A stretch of 50,812 nucleotides of DNA from Bacteroidota bacterium (lineage in GTDB: Bacteria > Bacteroidota > JABWAT01), in contig JABWAT010000018.1 in the NCBI GenBank assembly GCA_013360915.1, forward strand, positions 1 through 50,812, read 5' to 3'. The notes under the pieces are model-generated. The model made no database searches and was not told where the DNA came from. It saw only the letters and a program-made list of their open reading frames with translations. Positions 1 to 8,165 of the stretch are shown piece after piece; within the stretch, counting starts at the first letter, position 1; each line of letters begins with the position of its first letter. Made by a program: the position numbers and the translations under genes.

Positions 1-411
1 CGGGGAATCGGTCATCGAGTGACGAACGCAGTGAGTCGTATCGAGATGACCAGTTGGGATTCACATGGTGATTTTAAAATCAAATATCACCGGGCCCCTA
101 GATAATCTTCATCCTTGTGGCTTCCCCAACTTCATCGGGGTAAACTTTGGTCATTGCCCTTCGACCAGCTCATGGACCAAGCGCAGTCGAAATGCAGCCA
201 CCGGATTCGGCACCCGGGGGACAGGAACATTCAACGGTCAGGATGCCCCTCTGCGAAAATTGACATGTTTGCATTTTAAAACCGGCAAAAGACCCTCACC
301 CCGTCCCTCTCCGGCGGAGAGGGTGAAATTCCGTATTCCGGTCCCTGCATTTCGACTTGGTCCCAGAGCGGAGTCGAAGGGCTGAATTCCGATCTCTGCC
401 CACCCGTCACT
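1..411. repeat. Gene-free mosaic of intergenic repeats at the left edge
   Basis: No convincing gene is present; open frames here are interrupted repeat text. Visible pieces are: an imperfect palindrome at 11-50 with GTCATC/GATGAC ends; a block at 108-225 whose segments recur at 22763-22820 (the TCATCCTTGTGGCTTC and CAGCCACCGGATTCGGCAC text) and at 27904-27930 (the CTTCATCGGGGTAAACTTT text); a perfect hairpin at 305-323 (CCCTCTCC, loop GGC, GGAGAGGG); and a TTCGACT/AGTCGAA hairpin at 351-378 that resembles the one at 50634-50669. The same elements recombined in different orders mark this as an interspersed repeat island. Confidence 0.75.
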
Positions 412-454
412 GAAAAACCCTTACCCTTCGAGAACCTCAGGGTCCGGGTTTTTC
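412..454. repeat. GAAAAACCC/GGGTTTTTC hairpin repeat
   Basis: An inverted repeat with arms GAAAAACCC (412-420) and GGGTTTTTC (446-454). Because the arms themselves end in T or A runs, it could act as a terminator in both directions. It lies about 70 bases beyond the stop codon of the minus-strand MgtC-family gene, separated only by a heptamer array. The same arms recur at 27811, 27887, 50526 and 50688, with degenerate versions at 22723 and 25172. Confidence 0.65.
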
Positions 455-523
455 TGTATTCCGTATTCTGAATTCTGAATTCTGAATTCTCTCTCCTGAC
501 TCCTGGCTTCTGACTCCTGCATT
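454..523. repeat. Degenerate 7-bp tandem array (ten units)
   Basis: Ten consecutive heptads in unbroken 7-base register: CTGTATT, CCGTATT, CTGAATT three times, CTCTCTC, CTGACTC, CTGGCTT, CTGACTC, CTGCATT. The consensus is CTGNNTT/C. The array ends exactly where the stop codon of the minus-strand gene begins (524-526). It resembles the larger array at 25341-25452, which also ends next to a stop codon. Confidence 0.85.
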
Positions 524-1765
524 TCATCCCATCCAGGCAAGCACCGCCAGTACCACTCCGTTTGTTCCTGCAATGGCGGCCAATCCTTTCCACAGGATGG
601 GTCTTGCTGATGAATCACCGGTCATGGCAGCAAGGCCGGCTTTAAACAAGGTATTGACCAGCGCTGCCAGCAAAATGGCCACCGTGGCAATGGAAGCCAG
701 TTGGTCAGAGGTGATCACCGAATAGACAATCGCATCCACATCAGTCAGCCCGGAAAGGGCAGCAACCAGGTACAAACCGCCAGTTCCGGCCCAATCCTGT
801 CCCAACCGGGCCAGAAATGCAATGGTGAGAAACAGGGCTGTGAACAGGATTGCATTTTTCAGGTTCAGGGGATTCTGAACGTTACCCGACATGAAGGTTG
901 CGGATGATGGTAGCCTTTTCGGACCGAGCCAGTGTGAGGTGACCAAACCCACAGCTGCAGAGATGAGCATGGGCAGGGTGGCCACCAACCCGGTTGCCGG
1001 AGAGAAAATCCATAAAATAACCAGAACCCGTGCGTACATGACCGACCAGGCCAGAACCATACCGGAAGCAAACAGGGGTGCATTTTCAGGCATTTCCCTG
1101 CTTTTTCTGGCAAAATCCCAGGTCAGGGCGGTGCTGGAAACCACGCCTCCCAGCAATGCAGTCAGATGAATTCCCTGTTCCGGTCCGAGTAACCTGATCG
1201 CCACATAACCGGAAAAACTGATTCCGGAAATAAGAAGAATCATCAGTCCGGCTGCACGTGGATTCAATACATGCATCGGACCAATGGATTCATCTGGAAG
1301 AAACGGTAGGATGATGGCAGCCATGATGGCGAAACGGATGAGGGCGGTCAGATCGTGACGGGTGAATTTTCCAAGGGCCGCGGTCACCTGGAATTTGATT
1401 GAGAGCAAGGCAGTGACCAGAACGGCCACCGACACGGCGGGCAGAATCTGATCCATCTGAACCATAACCCCCAGCAGGAATGCCACCAGAAACGTAACCT
1501 CGGTGGTGGCCCCAATGTCATTTTTCGCAGACAGTCTGAAGTAGGAAACCGTTACCAGGACAATAACGGCAACAAAGGCAACCACCAGAATCCAGAATCC
1601 GAACGAAACCGATACCAGAGCCGACAGATAGCCAAATAAGGAAACCAGCGGGAAAGTCCGGAAACCGGCAAACAGAGAATCAGGCTCCTGATGACTCACT
1701 TCTCTTTCCAGTCCAATCAGCATGCCGATTCCAAAAACCACAGCAAGATCGGTTAAAAGGTCCAT
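524..1765 (-). CDS. MgtC/SapB-DUF4010 family membrane protein
   Basis: A 413-residue polytopic membrane protein with about a dozen hydrophobic segments and no signal peptide. The first ~130 residues match the MgtC/SapB family (the GIGMLIGLEREV start and a GATTEVTFLVAF segment); residues ~175-390 match the DUF4010 C-terminal domain (SGYVAIRLLGPEQG, GGVVSSTALTWDFA, SGLTDVDAI). The family has no agreed biochemical role; MgtC relatives are linked to magnesium limitation and acid stress. The start is well supported by an AGGAGG site 5 bases upstream (1771-1776 on the complement). It is divergent from the NifX-like gene with about 110 bases between them, and its 3' end abuts a heptamer array. Confidence 0.85.
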   Translation of the reverse strand: MDLLTDLAVVFGIGMLIGLEREVSHQEPDSLFAGFRTFPLVSLFGYLSALVSVSFGFWILVVAFVAVIVLVTVSYFRLSAKNDIGATTEVTFLVAFLLGVMVQMDQILPAVSVAVLVTALLSIKFQVTAALGKFTRHDLTALIRFAIMAAIILPFLPDESIGPMHVLNPRAAGLMILLISGISFSGYVAIRLLGPEQGIHLTALLGGVVSSTALTWDFARKSREMPENAPLFASGMVLAWSVMYARVLVILWIFSPATGLVATLPMLISAAVGLVTSHWLGPKRLPSSATFMSGNVQNPLNLKNAILFTALFLTIAFLARLGQDWAGTGGLYLVAALSGLTDVDAIVYSVITSDQLASIATVAILLAALVNTLFKAGLAAMTGDSSARPILWKGLAAIAGTNGVVLAVLAWMG

Positions 1766-1875
1766 GTGAACCTCCTGTTATTACCAGTTAATCTACCCAG
1801 TCCACACCGGACAATCAACCGCGGCTTTCCAATCCGGAATCGGATTTCAAAAAGGGAAGAATTATTTTTCACCTG

Positions 1876-2280
1876 ATGAGTCACTCTGATACACCCCCCG
1901 GAAATCTGGTTGTTTCCATCGCCACCAATGATGGGGTTCGCGTGGCCGATCATTTCAGATCCTCTCTTTACTTTGAACAGTTCAGCTTTTCCGGTCAACA
2001 GTTAATCAGCAGGGAACGGATTGACAAATCACTGTTAGATGGGTTTGACCTTTCTGTTCCACCCAATCAGACCGGGGAACCCATCGATCAGCATCTGCAG
2101 ATGTCGGCTGCCTTGTCGACCTCAAATGTGGTTATCACCCGGGGCATCGGACGAAGACTGTTTTCCCTGCTCACAGGGTCAGGCTGCAGGGTGATTGTGA
2201 CCCGTGAATGGCTGATTGATACCGCAGTAAGCCTCCTGCTGCAAAACCGTCTGACTCACCATCCAGACCGGATTCACTGA
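1876..2280 (+). CDS. NifX/NifB-type dinitrogenase iron-molybdenum cofactor domain protein
   Basis: A 134-residue cytosolic protein matching the small Nitro_FeMo-Co (NifX/NafY/NifB C-terminal) fold. Supporting pieces are VVSIATNDGVRVADHF near the N terminus, where family members carry a HFG-like metal or cofactor site, and the later ITRGIGRRLFSLLTGSGCRVIVT stretch that matches the family GIG motif. Stand-alone members occur widely in anaerobes without nitrogenase, and their function is not settled. No nif or other cofactor-assembly gene is nearby, so nitrogen fixation should not be inferred. The ATG is preceded by only a weak GGAAGA about 15 bases away. Confidence 0.7.
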   Translation: MSHSDTPPGNLVVSIATNDGVRVADHFRSSLYFEQFSFSGQQLISRERIDKSLLDGFDLSVPPNQTGEPIDQHLQMSAALSTSNVVITRGIGRRLFSLLTGSGCRVIVTREWLIDTAVSLLLQNRLTHHPDRIH

Positions 2281-2491
2281 TTCCGTTTAGTAAAAATCTA
2301 AACAAGACTTGCCATTTACAGACCGGATGGTGTACATTGACAGCCAGGCCACGACTGGCTGGGACCTGTCTGTATTCCGGGTGGGGATCCACGGCTCCGG
2401 ATGGCCCATTCTGGCAGAAGGTCTGTCAGATGAAAACCGGATCGTGGGGTTGACCCGGTCCGTAACTTATTACCTTAAAAGGAACAATCAC

Positions 2492-2896
2492 ATGGAAAAC
2501 ATCAGCCTGAACCATCTGGCCATCTTCTTATGTGCAGTGATGAATCTGGCCATCGGAGGCATCTGGTATTCGGTTTTATTTGGCAAACCCTGGATGGTGG
2601 CCGCCGGACTGACGGAGGAAAAGTTAAAAACGGCCAAACCAGCGGTGTCGATGACGGCAGGTTTTCTGCTCGCCTGGCTGATGGCCTACAATCTGGCCTT
2701 TTTCATCGGGGATCCATCGATCGACATGACCACCGGCGCACTCTATGGCTTTTTAACCGGCTTTGGCTGGGTCACGCTTTCCATTGCGATGACAGCCGCA
2801 TTCGAAATGCGACCCCTTTCATACACTCTGATCAATGGCGGGTTCATGACCGTCTGGTTCACCCTGACCGGTTTGATTCTGGGTGCCTGGCGCTGA
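2492..2896 (+). CDS. DUF1761 family small membrane protein
   Basis: A 134-residue protein with four hydrophobic segments matching the DUF1761 family (the LAIFLCAVMNLAIGGIWYS start, the FGKPWM segment and the LTGFGWVTLSIAMTAAFEM core). The function of the family is unknown. An in-frame upstream start at 2309 exists, but the ATG at 2492 is preferred: it follows an AAAAGGA site and begins exactly where family similarity begins. The 210 bases between the NifX-like gene and this start hold no other gene that I can support. Confidence 0.75.
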   Translation: MENISLNHLAIFLCAVMNLAIGGIWYSVLFGKPWMVAAGLTEEKLKTAKPAVSMTAGFLLAWLMAYNLAFFIGDPSIDMTTGALYGFLTGFGWVTLSIAMTAAFEMRPLSYTLINGGFMTVWFTLTGLILGAWR

Positions 2897-3023
2897 TCTC
2901 CTTTTTTTTGGATTCCATCCACCCATCCGGGGTGGGTGGCCCTTCTCTGAATGCGGCTGATAGGATTACTTTCCGACCTGTTCTATCTTTGTGCCGCAGA
3001 ATTCACTTACAATCTTTTTCAAT

Positions 3024-3836
3024 ATGATCAAATCCTGGTTTTCCGGCCGGACCCTCTTGTTACTGGTTTCCGCCTTCACTTTTTTCATCCGCCCCGATAC
3101 TGCATGGACTCAGCCCATGACAAAGGAAACCTTTGATCAGGTTGTCGATTATGTCAATACGGAACTGCTGATCTTTTACATACGGACCCTTGAGCGCCGT
3201 GAGAAAAATCCGATTGATCAGCTGAAAGGGCTTGAAGAAAATACCATTGAAAAACCGGTCCCCTACCGCAGGTTGCTCGATTTTGTAACCGAAAAGGGAT
3301 TTGATAATACAGCTATCAATATTGTGCTGACGATTAATAAGCGGAAAAACCTTTTCAGTACCAACCAGGGAAAAAAGGTGTTGATTGAGCGCATTCTGGA
3401 TGATCAGGATCTGCCACCGTTTATTCAGAACAACGGGGCCCTAAGACTGATCACCCTGCGGGATGCACTTTTCGAGCATTTCAAGGTTCCGGTTCCCAAA
3501 GCCAATACACAGGGAACCACCTGGGAACAGCGACTTGAACTGGTCGAGCGCGGTTTGCAACGGACCAGACAGACCAATCAGGTCTGGTGGGCTGTCCGGA
3601 ATGACTTTAATCTGATCACCCTGGTGTCAGCGGTCTTCCTGTCGATTCTGTTCACCACCTGGTATTTCAGGTACAAAACCCGCCGGACTTTCCGGGAACT
3701 CAGAAGCCGTCTTCGGGTCCTGGAAAATAACATGATTGTGCTGAGCGGTGAACCCGGTAAAATAAGAAGAGCCAGTGAAACGGCCACCGAACCCGATACC
3801 GAACCGGGTAAGGAAAAAGCCACATCCCGCTCCTGA
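3024..3836 (+). CDS. Unknown secreted protein with a C-terminal membrane anchor
   Basis: Not recognised. From the ATG at 3024 it has 270 residues: a signal-like N terminus (residues 1-30, hydrophobic LLLLVSAFTF, ending near AWTQ), a mostly alpha-helical charged domain (~35-190), one transmembrane segment (196-215) and a basic cytosolic-looking tail (216-250) with heptad character, then an acidic and Ser/Thr-rich end. This predicts a periplasmic helical domain anchored in the inner membrane with a short coiled-coil tail. A start at 2991 is possible, but 3024 places the signal peptide properly; neither has a clear ribosome binding site. The next gene, GH97, begins about 100 bases downstream. 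Confidence 0.6.
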   Translation: MIKSWFSGRTLLLLVSAFTFFIRPDTAWTQPMTKETFDQVVDYVNTELLIFYIRTLERREKNPIDQLKGLEENTIEKPVPYRRLLDFVTEKGFDNTAINIVLTINKRKNLFSTNQGKKVLIERILDDQDLPPFIQNNGALRLITLRDALFEHFKVPVPKANTQGTTWEQRLELVERGLQRTRQTNQVWWAVRNDFNLITLVSAVFLSILFTTWYFRYKTRRTFRELRSRLRVLENNMIVLSGEPGKIRRASETATEPDTEPGKEKATSRS

Positions 3837-3932
3837 ATTCCATTAATTTTTCTTAGCGCCTGTACCGGCTGTCCGGAAAATTTGCGGGAAATTGCCATAT
3901 TCGGTTTATCAACCAGATAAACCGGAGTATTC

Positions 3933-6023
3933 ATGTCTGCCCGCCACACCTGTTTAGTGACCATCCTGTTCATTCTGCTCGCATCAGGAACTGTTTTTTC
4001 ACAGCCATTCACCGTTCAATCACCCGATAACTCCATTCAGGTCAGCCTTGGTCAACTTCCTGACGGCACCATGATCTATTCGGCCAGTCACCGGAATCAG
4101 GTGGTAATGAACTGGTCAAAACTGGGATTCCGGCTCGACAAAGGCCCCAATCTGGAATCGGATTTAAAACCGGGAACTGCCGCCCTCACCGAAACCAATG
4201 AGAAATGGGAACAACCCTGGGGTGAAGTACGGCTGATTTCGAACCATTACAGAGAACTCAGACTACCAGTCAGCCGGCGTTCGGATGGCAAAACCGCCTA
4301 TGTCCTGGTTTTCAGGGTATTTAATGACGGGGTCGGATTCCGGTATGAATTTCCCGATGAAACCGGACTGGGATCTTTCAACATCATGGATGAGCTTACC
4401 GAGTTCGTATTCGCCGATGCAACCACCAGCTGGTGGATTCCCGGATTGTTCGAAGGCCGGTATCTGCGTGATGAATATTTATACCGGCAGACACCGCTGC
4501 AGCAAATTGGAGTGGCCCACACACCGGTTACCATCGAGACGTCCAGCGGACGGTATCTTTCCATTCATGAAGCCAATCTTACTGACTATGCGTGCCTTCT
4601 GCTGGAGTATACCGGATTCGATGCTCTGAAAGCCCATCTGATGCCTTGGGCTGACGGGATCAGAGTCAAAGCAAAAACACCCTTCAACACTCCCTGGCGT
4701 ACCATTCAGATCGGATTGTCGGCCGGTGATCTGGTGGAATCTTCTCTGATCCTGAACCTGAATGAACCTTCCGTTCTGAAAGATCATTCCTGGATCAAAC
4801 CTGGCAAATATGTCGGAATCTGGTGGGGAATGCACATTGGTCCCTGGACATTCGGGACCGGACCGAATCATGGCGCCACCACTGCCAGAACCAAACAATA
4901 CATTGATTTTGCTGCAGCAAACGGATTTTCCGGCGTACTGGTTGAAGGCTGGAACACTGGTTGGGATGATGTATGGTGGGACGACAAACCAAAATCATTC
5001 AACTTTACTCAGGCCCATCCCGATTATGATTTCAATGCTGTTACTGCCCATGCTGCCAAAAAGGGAGTTACCATCATTGCACACAATGAAACCGGTGCTG
5101 ATATGCTGAATTATGAGCGTCAGATCGATTCGGCCTTTGCCCTTTACCAGCGTGCAGGAATCCGCGCGGTAAAAACCGGTTATGTCGGTCCACGTGCCAA
5201 TGGTGAATGGCCAAACGGTCAATTTGCGGTCCGGCATTATCAACTGGTGACCGAAAAGGCGGCGGCCCATCAGCTCATGCTGGATGTTCATGAACCGATC
5301 AAGGATACCGGTCTGCGCAGAACCTGGCCAAACCTGATGACGCGGGAAGGAGCCCGGGGACAGGAATACAATGCCTGGTCGGCCGATGGAGGAAATCCGC
5401 CGGAACACCAGACGATTCTTCCTTTCACCCGTCTGCTTTCCGGACCCATGGATTACACACCGGGTATTTTTGATCTGGACTATAAAAATTCCCCCAACCG
5501 GAACCGGGTCAATTCCACATTGGCCAACCAGCTTGCGCTGTATGTCACCATTTACAGTCCGCTGACCATGGCCGCCGATCTGATCGAAAATTACCAGAAT
5601 CAGCCCGCTTTTCAGTTTATCAAAGACGTTCCTGTTAACTGGTCAGAAACCCATGTGCTCAACGGAAAAGTCGGGGACTATTACACGGTTGTCCGGAAAA
5701 GCTGGGAAGGTCAGGAGTGGTTTCTGGGTTCTGTGACCGATGAGGTTGCACGTGATTTCGATTTTCAGCTGGGTTTTCTGCCGGCAGGAAAACGATATGT
5801 GGCCGAACGGTATGCAGATGGCCCCGGTGCAGACTGGGAAACCAATCCGTACCCGATGACCATCGACAAGTTTCTGGTGGATGGGTCCACCATTCTGAAT
5901 GTCCGACTGGCAGCAGGCGGAGGGCAAGCCATCCGTTTCAGACCAGCCACTCCGGCTGATGAAAAGGAATTGAAACCATACAAGTACCCTGATCTGACAG
6001 GAATACGGGTGTTATCAAAATAA
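3933..6023 (+). CDS. Glycoside hydrolase family 97, inverting alpha-glucosidase (SusB type)
   Basis: A 696-residue protein with a signal peptide (cleavage near VFSQ, residue 24). It contains the GH97 N-terminal beta-sandwich (~25-285), a (beta/alpha)8 barrel (~290-570) and a C-terminal beta domain. Residues HE453-454, E472 and E478 keep the spacing (18 and 24 residues) of Glu508, Glu526 and Glu532 of Bacteroides thetaiotaomicron SusB, which hold calcium and act as base and acid. Gly416 in VKTGYVG replaces the aspartate nucleophile of retaining GH97 enzymes. This predicts a periplasmic, calcium-dependent inverting alpha-glucosidase acting on malto-oligosaccharides or similar alpha-glucosides. 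No lipobox or T9SS tail is seen. A hairpin just downstream may terminate it. Confidence 0.92.
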   Translation: MSARHTCLVTILFILLASGTVFSQPFTVQSPDNSIQVSLGQLPDGTMIYSASHRNQVVMNWSKLGFRLDKGPNLESDLKPGTAALTETNEKWEQPWGEVRLISNHYRELRLPVSRRSDGKTAYVLVFRVFNDGVGFRYEFPDETGLGSFNIMDELTEFVFADATTSWWIPGLFEGRYLRDEYLYRQTPLQQIGVAHTPVTIETSSGRYLSIHEANLTDYACLLLEYTGFDALKAHLMPWADGIRVKAKTPFNTPWRTIQIGLSAGDLVESSLILNLNEPSVLKDHSWIKPGKYVGIWWGMHIGPWTFGTGPNHGATTARTKQYIDFAAANGFSGVLVEGWNTGWDDVWWDDKPKSFNFTQAHPDYDFNAVTAHAAKKGVTIIAHNETGADMLNYERQIDSAFALYQRAGIRAVKTGYVGPRANGEWPNGQFAVRHYQLVTEKAAAHQLMLDVHEPIKDTGLRRTWPNLMTREGARGQEYNAWSADGGNPPEHQTILPFTRLLSGPMDYTPGIFDLDYKNSPNRNRVNSTLANQLALYVTIYSPLTMAADLIENYQNQPAFQFIKDVPVNWSETHVLNGKVGDYYTVVRKSWEGQEWFLGSVTDEVARDFDFQLGFLPAGKRYVAERYADGPGADWETNPYPMTIDKFLVDGSTILNVRLAAGGGQAIRFRPATPADEKELKPYKYPDLTGIRVLSK

Positions 6024-6046
6024 TAGTCTTATCAGAGCAATAAGTG

Positions 6047-6071
6047 AAAGCCGGTGGGTGAAACCGGTTTT
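6047..6071 (+). terminator. Possible rho-independent terminator after GH97
   Basis: AAAGCCGGT (6047-6055) pairs with ACCGGTTTT (6063-6071) as a 9-bp stem with one G-T wobble and a 7-base loop. The T run is short and partly inside the stem. It begins 24 bases after the GH97 stop and lies before the next start, so it may separate the two genes. Confidence 0.45.
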
Positions 6072-6153
6072 CCGGGCCGGATCGGCGGAGGGATTCCCGG
6101 CATTATTTATGCTGATTATCTGATGATTGGCCAACAGACCGAAAGGAAGAACC

Positions 6154-8049
6154 ATGAAATCCGTTCAATCTGCTTTTCTGATTTTATCTCTGTTGGGATT
6201 GAATTCCGCAGCGTTTGCTTCCCCCGAAATCCTTACTGCCCCCACGCAGGTAATTGCCACCGGCTATCCGCGGCACATCGATCTGGGCTGGGCGCCGGAT
6301 CAGAGCGTCAGTGTGAAGGAATACCGTGTGTACCGGAAAACGGAAGGCGGGAAAACCCTTCTCGGGACCACCGGAAAGGACATTCCCTTCTTTGTTCATT
6401 GGGTAGGTAAAGCCGATTCCACTGTAAACTACGTGGTCACCACTGTTTCAACGGGAAATGTGGAAAGTGCCGATTCACCCGAAGTATCTGCCACCACCGC
6501 CGAACAAAGTGATGACGAGTGGCTGACCATGATTCAGAAACACGGGTTCCGGTATTTCTGGGACTATGGGCATCCGACGAGCGGACTGGCCCGGGAACGT
6601 CTTGGCTCGGGCAATACCTGTACCACAGGCGGATCCGGATTCGGAGTCATGGCCTTTCCCATGGCAGTAGAAAGGGGATTCATCACCCGTTCAGAGGCTG
6701 TATCCCGACTGCTCACCATTACCAGTTTTCTTCAGTCATCTGTTCCCCGGTATCATGGTGTCTGGCCTCACTGGTTCAACGGATCGACAGGGGCCACCAT
6801 TCCATTCAGTCAGTACGATGATGGCGGTGACCTGGTGGAATCGGCCTTTCTGATCCAGGGTTTGCTGGCCTGCCGGCAGTATTTTGACAGTAACGATCTG
6901 TACGAACAGGCACTACGGGCCAAGATCACCACATTATGGGAAGCAATGGAGTGGGACTGGTACCGCCGGTTTACCGATGGCAATACGTTATACTGGCATT
7001 GGTCACCCAATTATGCCTGGCAAATGAATTTTGCGCTGAAGGGCTGGAATGAAACCCTGATTACCTATGTGCTGGGGGCTGCCTCACCCACCCACTCCAT
7101 TCCGGCCGATCTGTATACCAAGGGATTTGCCAGCGGTGACCGGTTTGTCAATGGCCGGTTTTTTTACGGCAAACAAATAGCAGTCGGATGGGACTGGGGC
7201 GGACCGTTGTTCTTTGCTCATTACTCTTTCTTAGGGCTCGATCCCAGGCTCATGCGCGACAAATACACCAAGCAGTATTCCTTCTCCGGCAAGTACACCT
7301 GGTACGACAACCTGCGCGCCACCACACTGGTTCATCAGCAATACGGCAAAAACAACCCCAAGAAATTTGCCGGCTACAATGAAACCACCTGGGGATGGAC
7401 TGCCAGTGACAATCCGTGGGGATACAATGCACACGAACCCCAGAACAATGATAACGGCACCATCACACCCACAGCCGGACTGTCGTCCTTTCCCTACACA
7501 CCGGTTGAGTCGATGGCACTGTTGAAAAATCTGTATTACACGTATGGTGACCGATTGTATGGTGTTTTCGGATTCCGGGATGCCTTTAATGTAAAGGAAA
7601 ACTGGTTTGCCCAGAGCATTATCGCCATCGATCAGGGACCAATCATTGTGATGATCGAAAACCACCGTACTCAGCTTCTGTGGAACCTGTTTATGAAAAA
7701 TCCGGAAATCATTCCGGCTCTGAAGGCCATGGGATTTGAAGAGGGCCTGTTCACCCCGGTGGAACAGGATCCCGTGCCGGAGCCCGGCAACATCCGGATC
7801 AACTCGGTATACCCGAATCCGTTCAATCCGGAAACAAAGATCGAGATCGACAATCCTTCACAGGGAACAGCGGAAATCACCGTTTGGTCGATAAACGGAC
7901 AGCTTATCCTGACCCTTTTCTCAGGAATCCTGCCAGAAGGAGTATCAACTTTGAAATGGACGCCCGGGAATCTTGCCACAGGAAAATATCTGATCAGATT
8001 CTCAACAGGAGGCCGATCCACCACAACTCTGGCCACATATGTAAAGTAA
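6154..8049 (+). CDS. Secreted PF10091 glycoside hydrolase (GH144-like) with T9SS sorting domain
   Basis: A 631-residue secreted protein. Order: signal peptide (1-23, AFAS), fibronectin-III-like domain (~27-118), a large (alpha/alpha)6 domain of the glycoamylase family PF10091 (~120-540; FWDYGHP 135-141, GGSGFGVMAF 159-168, YDDGGDLVESAFLIQGLL 221-238, KGWNE 296-300), and a type A T9SS sorting domain (~548-631, YPNPFNPET). PF10091 includes the GH144 endo-beta-1,2-glucanases, so a surface or released beta-1,2-glucan-cleaving enzyme is the best guess; the older name glucoamylase is less likely. The start at 6154 has a GAAAGGAAG site and opens the signal peptide; an upstream in-frame start at 6127 does neither. 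It follows GH97 on the same strand. Confidence 0.82.
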   Translation: MKSVQSAFLILSLLGLNSAAFASPEILTAPTQVIATGYPRHIDLGWAPDQSVSVKEYRVYRKTEGGKTLLGTTGKDIPFFVHWVGKADSTVNYVVTTVSTGNVESADSPEVSATTAEQSDDEWLTMIQKHGFRYFWDYGHPTSGLARERLGSGNTCTTGGSGFGVMAFPMAVERGFITRSEAVSRLLTITSFLQSSVPRYHGVWPHWFNGSTGATIPFSQYDDGGDLVESAFLIQGLLACRQYFDSNDLYEQALRAKITTLWEAMEWDWYRRFTDGNTLYWHWSPNYAWQMNFALKGWNETLITYVLGAASPTHSIPADLYTKGFASGDRFVNGRFFYGKQIAVGWDWGGPLFFAHYSFLGLDPRLMRDKYTKQYSFSGKYTWYDNLRATTLVHQQYGKNNPKKFAGYNETTWGWTASDNPWGYNAHEPQNNDNGTITPTAGLSSFPYTPVESMALLKNLYYTYGDRLYGVFGFRDAFNVKENWFAQSIIAIDQGPIIVMIENHRTQLLWNLFMKNPEIIPALKAMGFEEGLFTPVEQDPVPEPGNIRINSVYPNPFNPETKIEIDNPSQGTAEITVWSINGQLILTLFSGILPEGVSTLKWTPGNLATGKYLIRFSTGGRSTTTLATYVK

Positions 8050-8165
8050 CCGTTCCCTCCTGCCCGACACACCCGGCTCTCCCACTCGATTTTTTTCTGA
8101 TCTTTCCCTAATTTAAGACCTTTCAAACAATCTGATCCCATCATCCATTTCCACTTTTAGTCACT

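Noticed and set aside
276-618. Two minus-strand open frames across the left-edge repeats
   Set aside because: They read through hairpin repeats and the heptamer array and overlap the end of the MgtC-family gene; no start site or family match.
2309-2491. N-terminal extension of the DUF1761 protein by 61 residues
   Set aside because: The added sequence is hydrophilic and unlike the family, and the internal ATG at 2492 has a good AAAAGGA site.
6154-8049. Glucoamylase as the function of the PF10091 protein
   Set aside because: The name comes from an old domain label; characterised bacterial PF10091 enzymes in GH144 act on beta-1,2-glucan.
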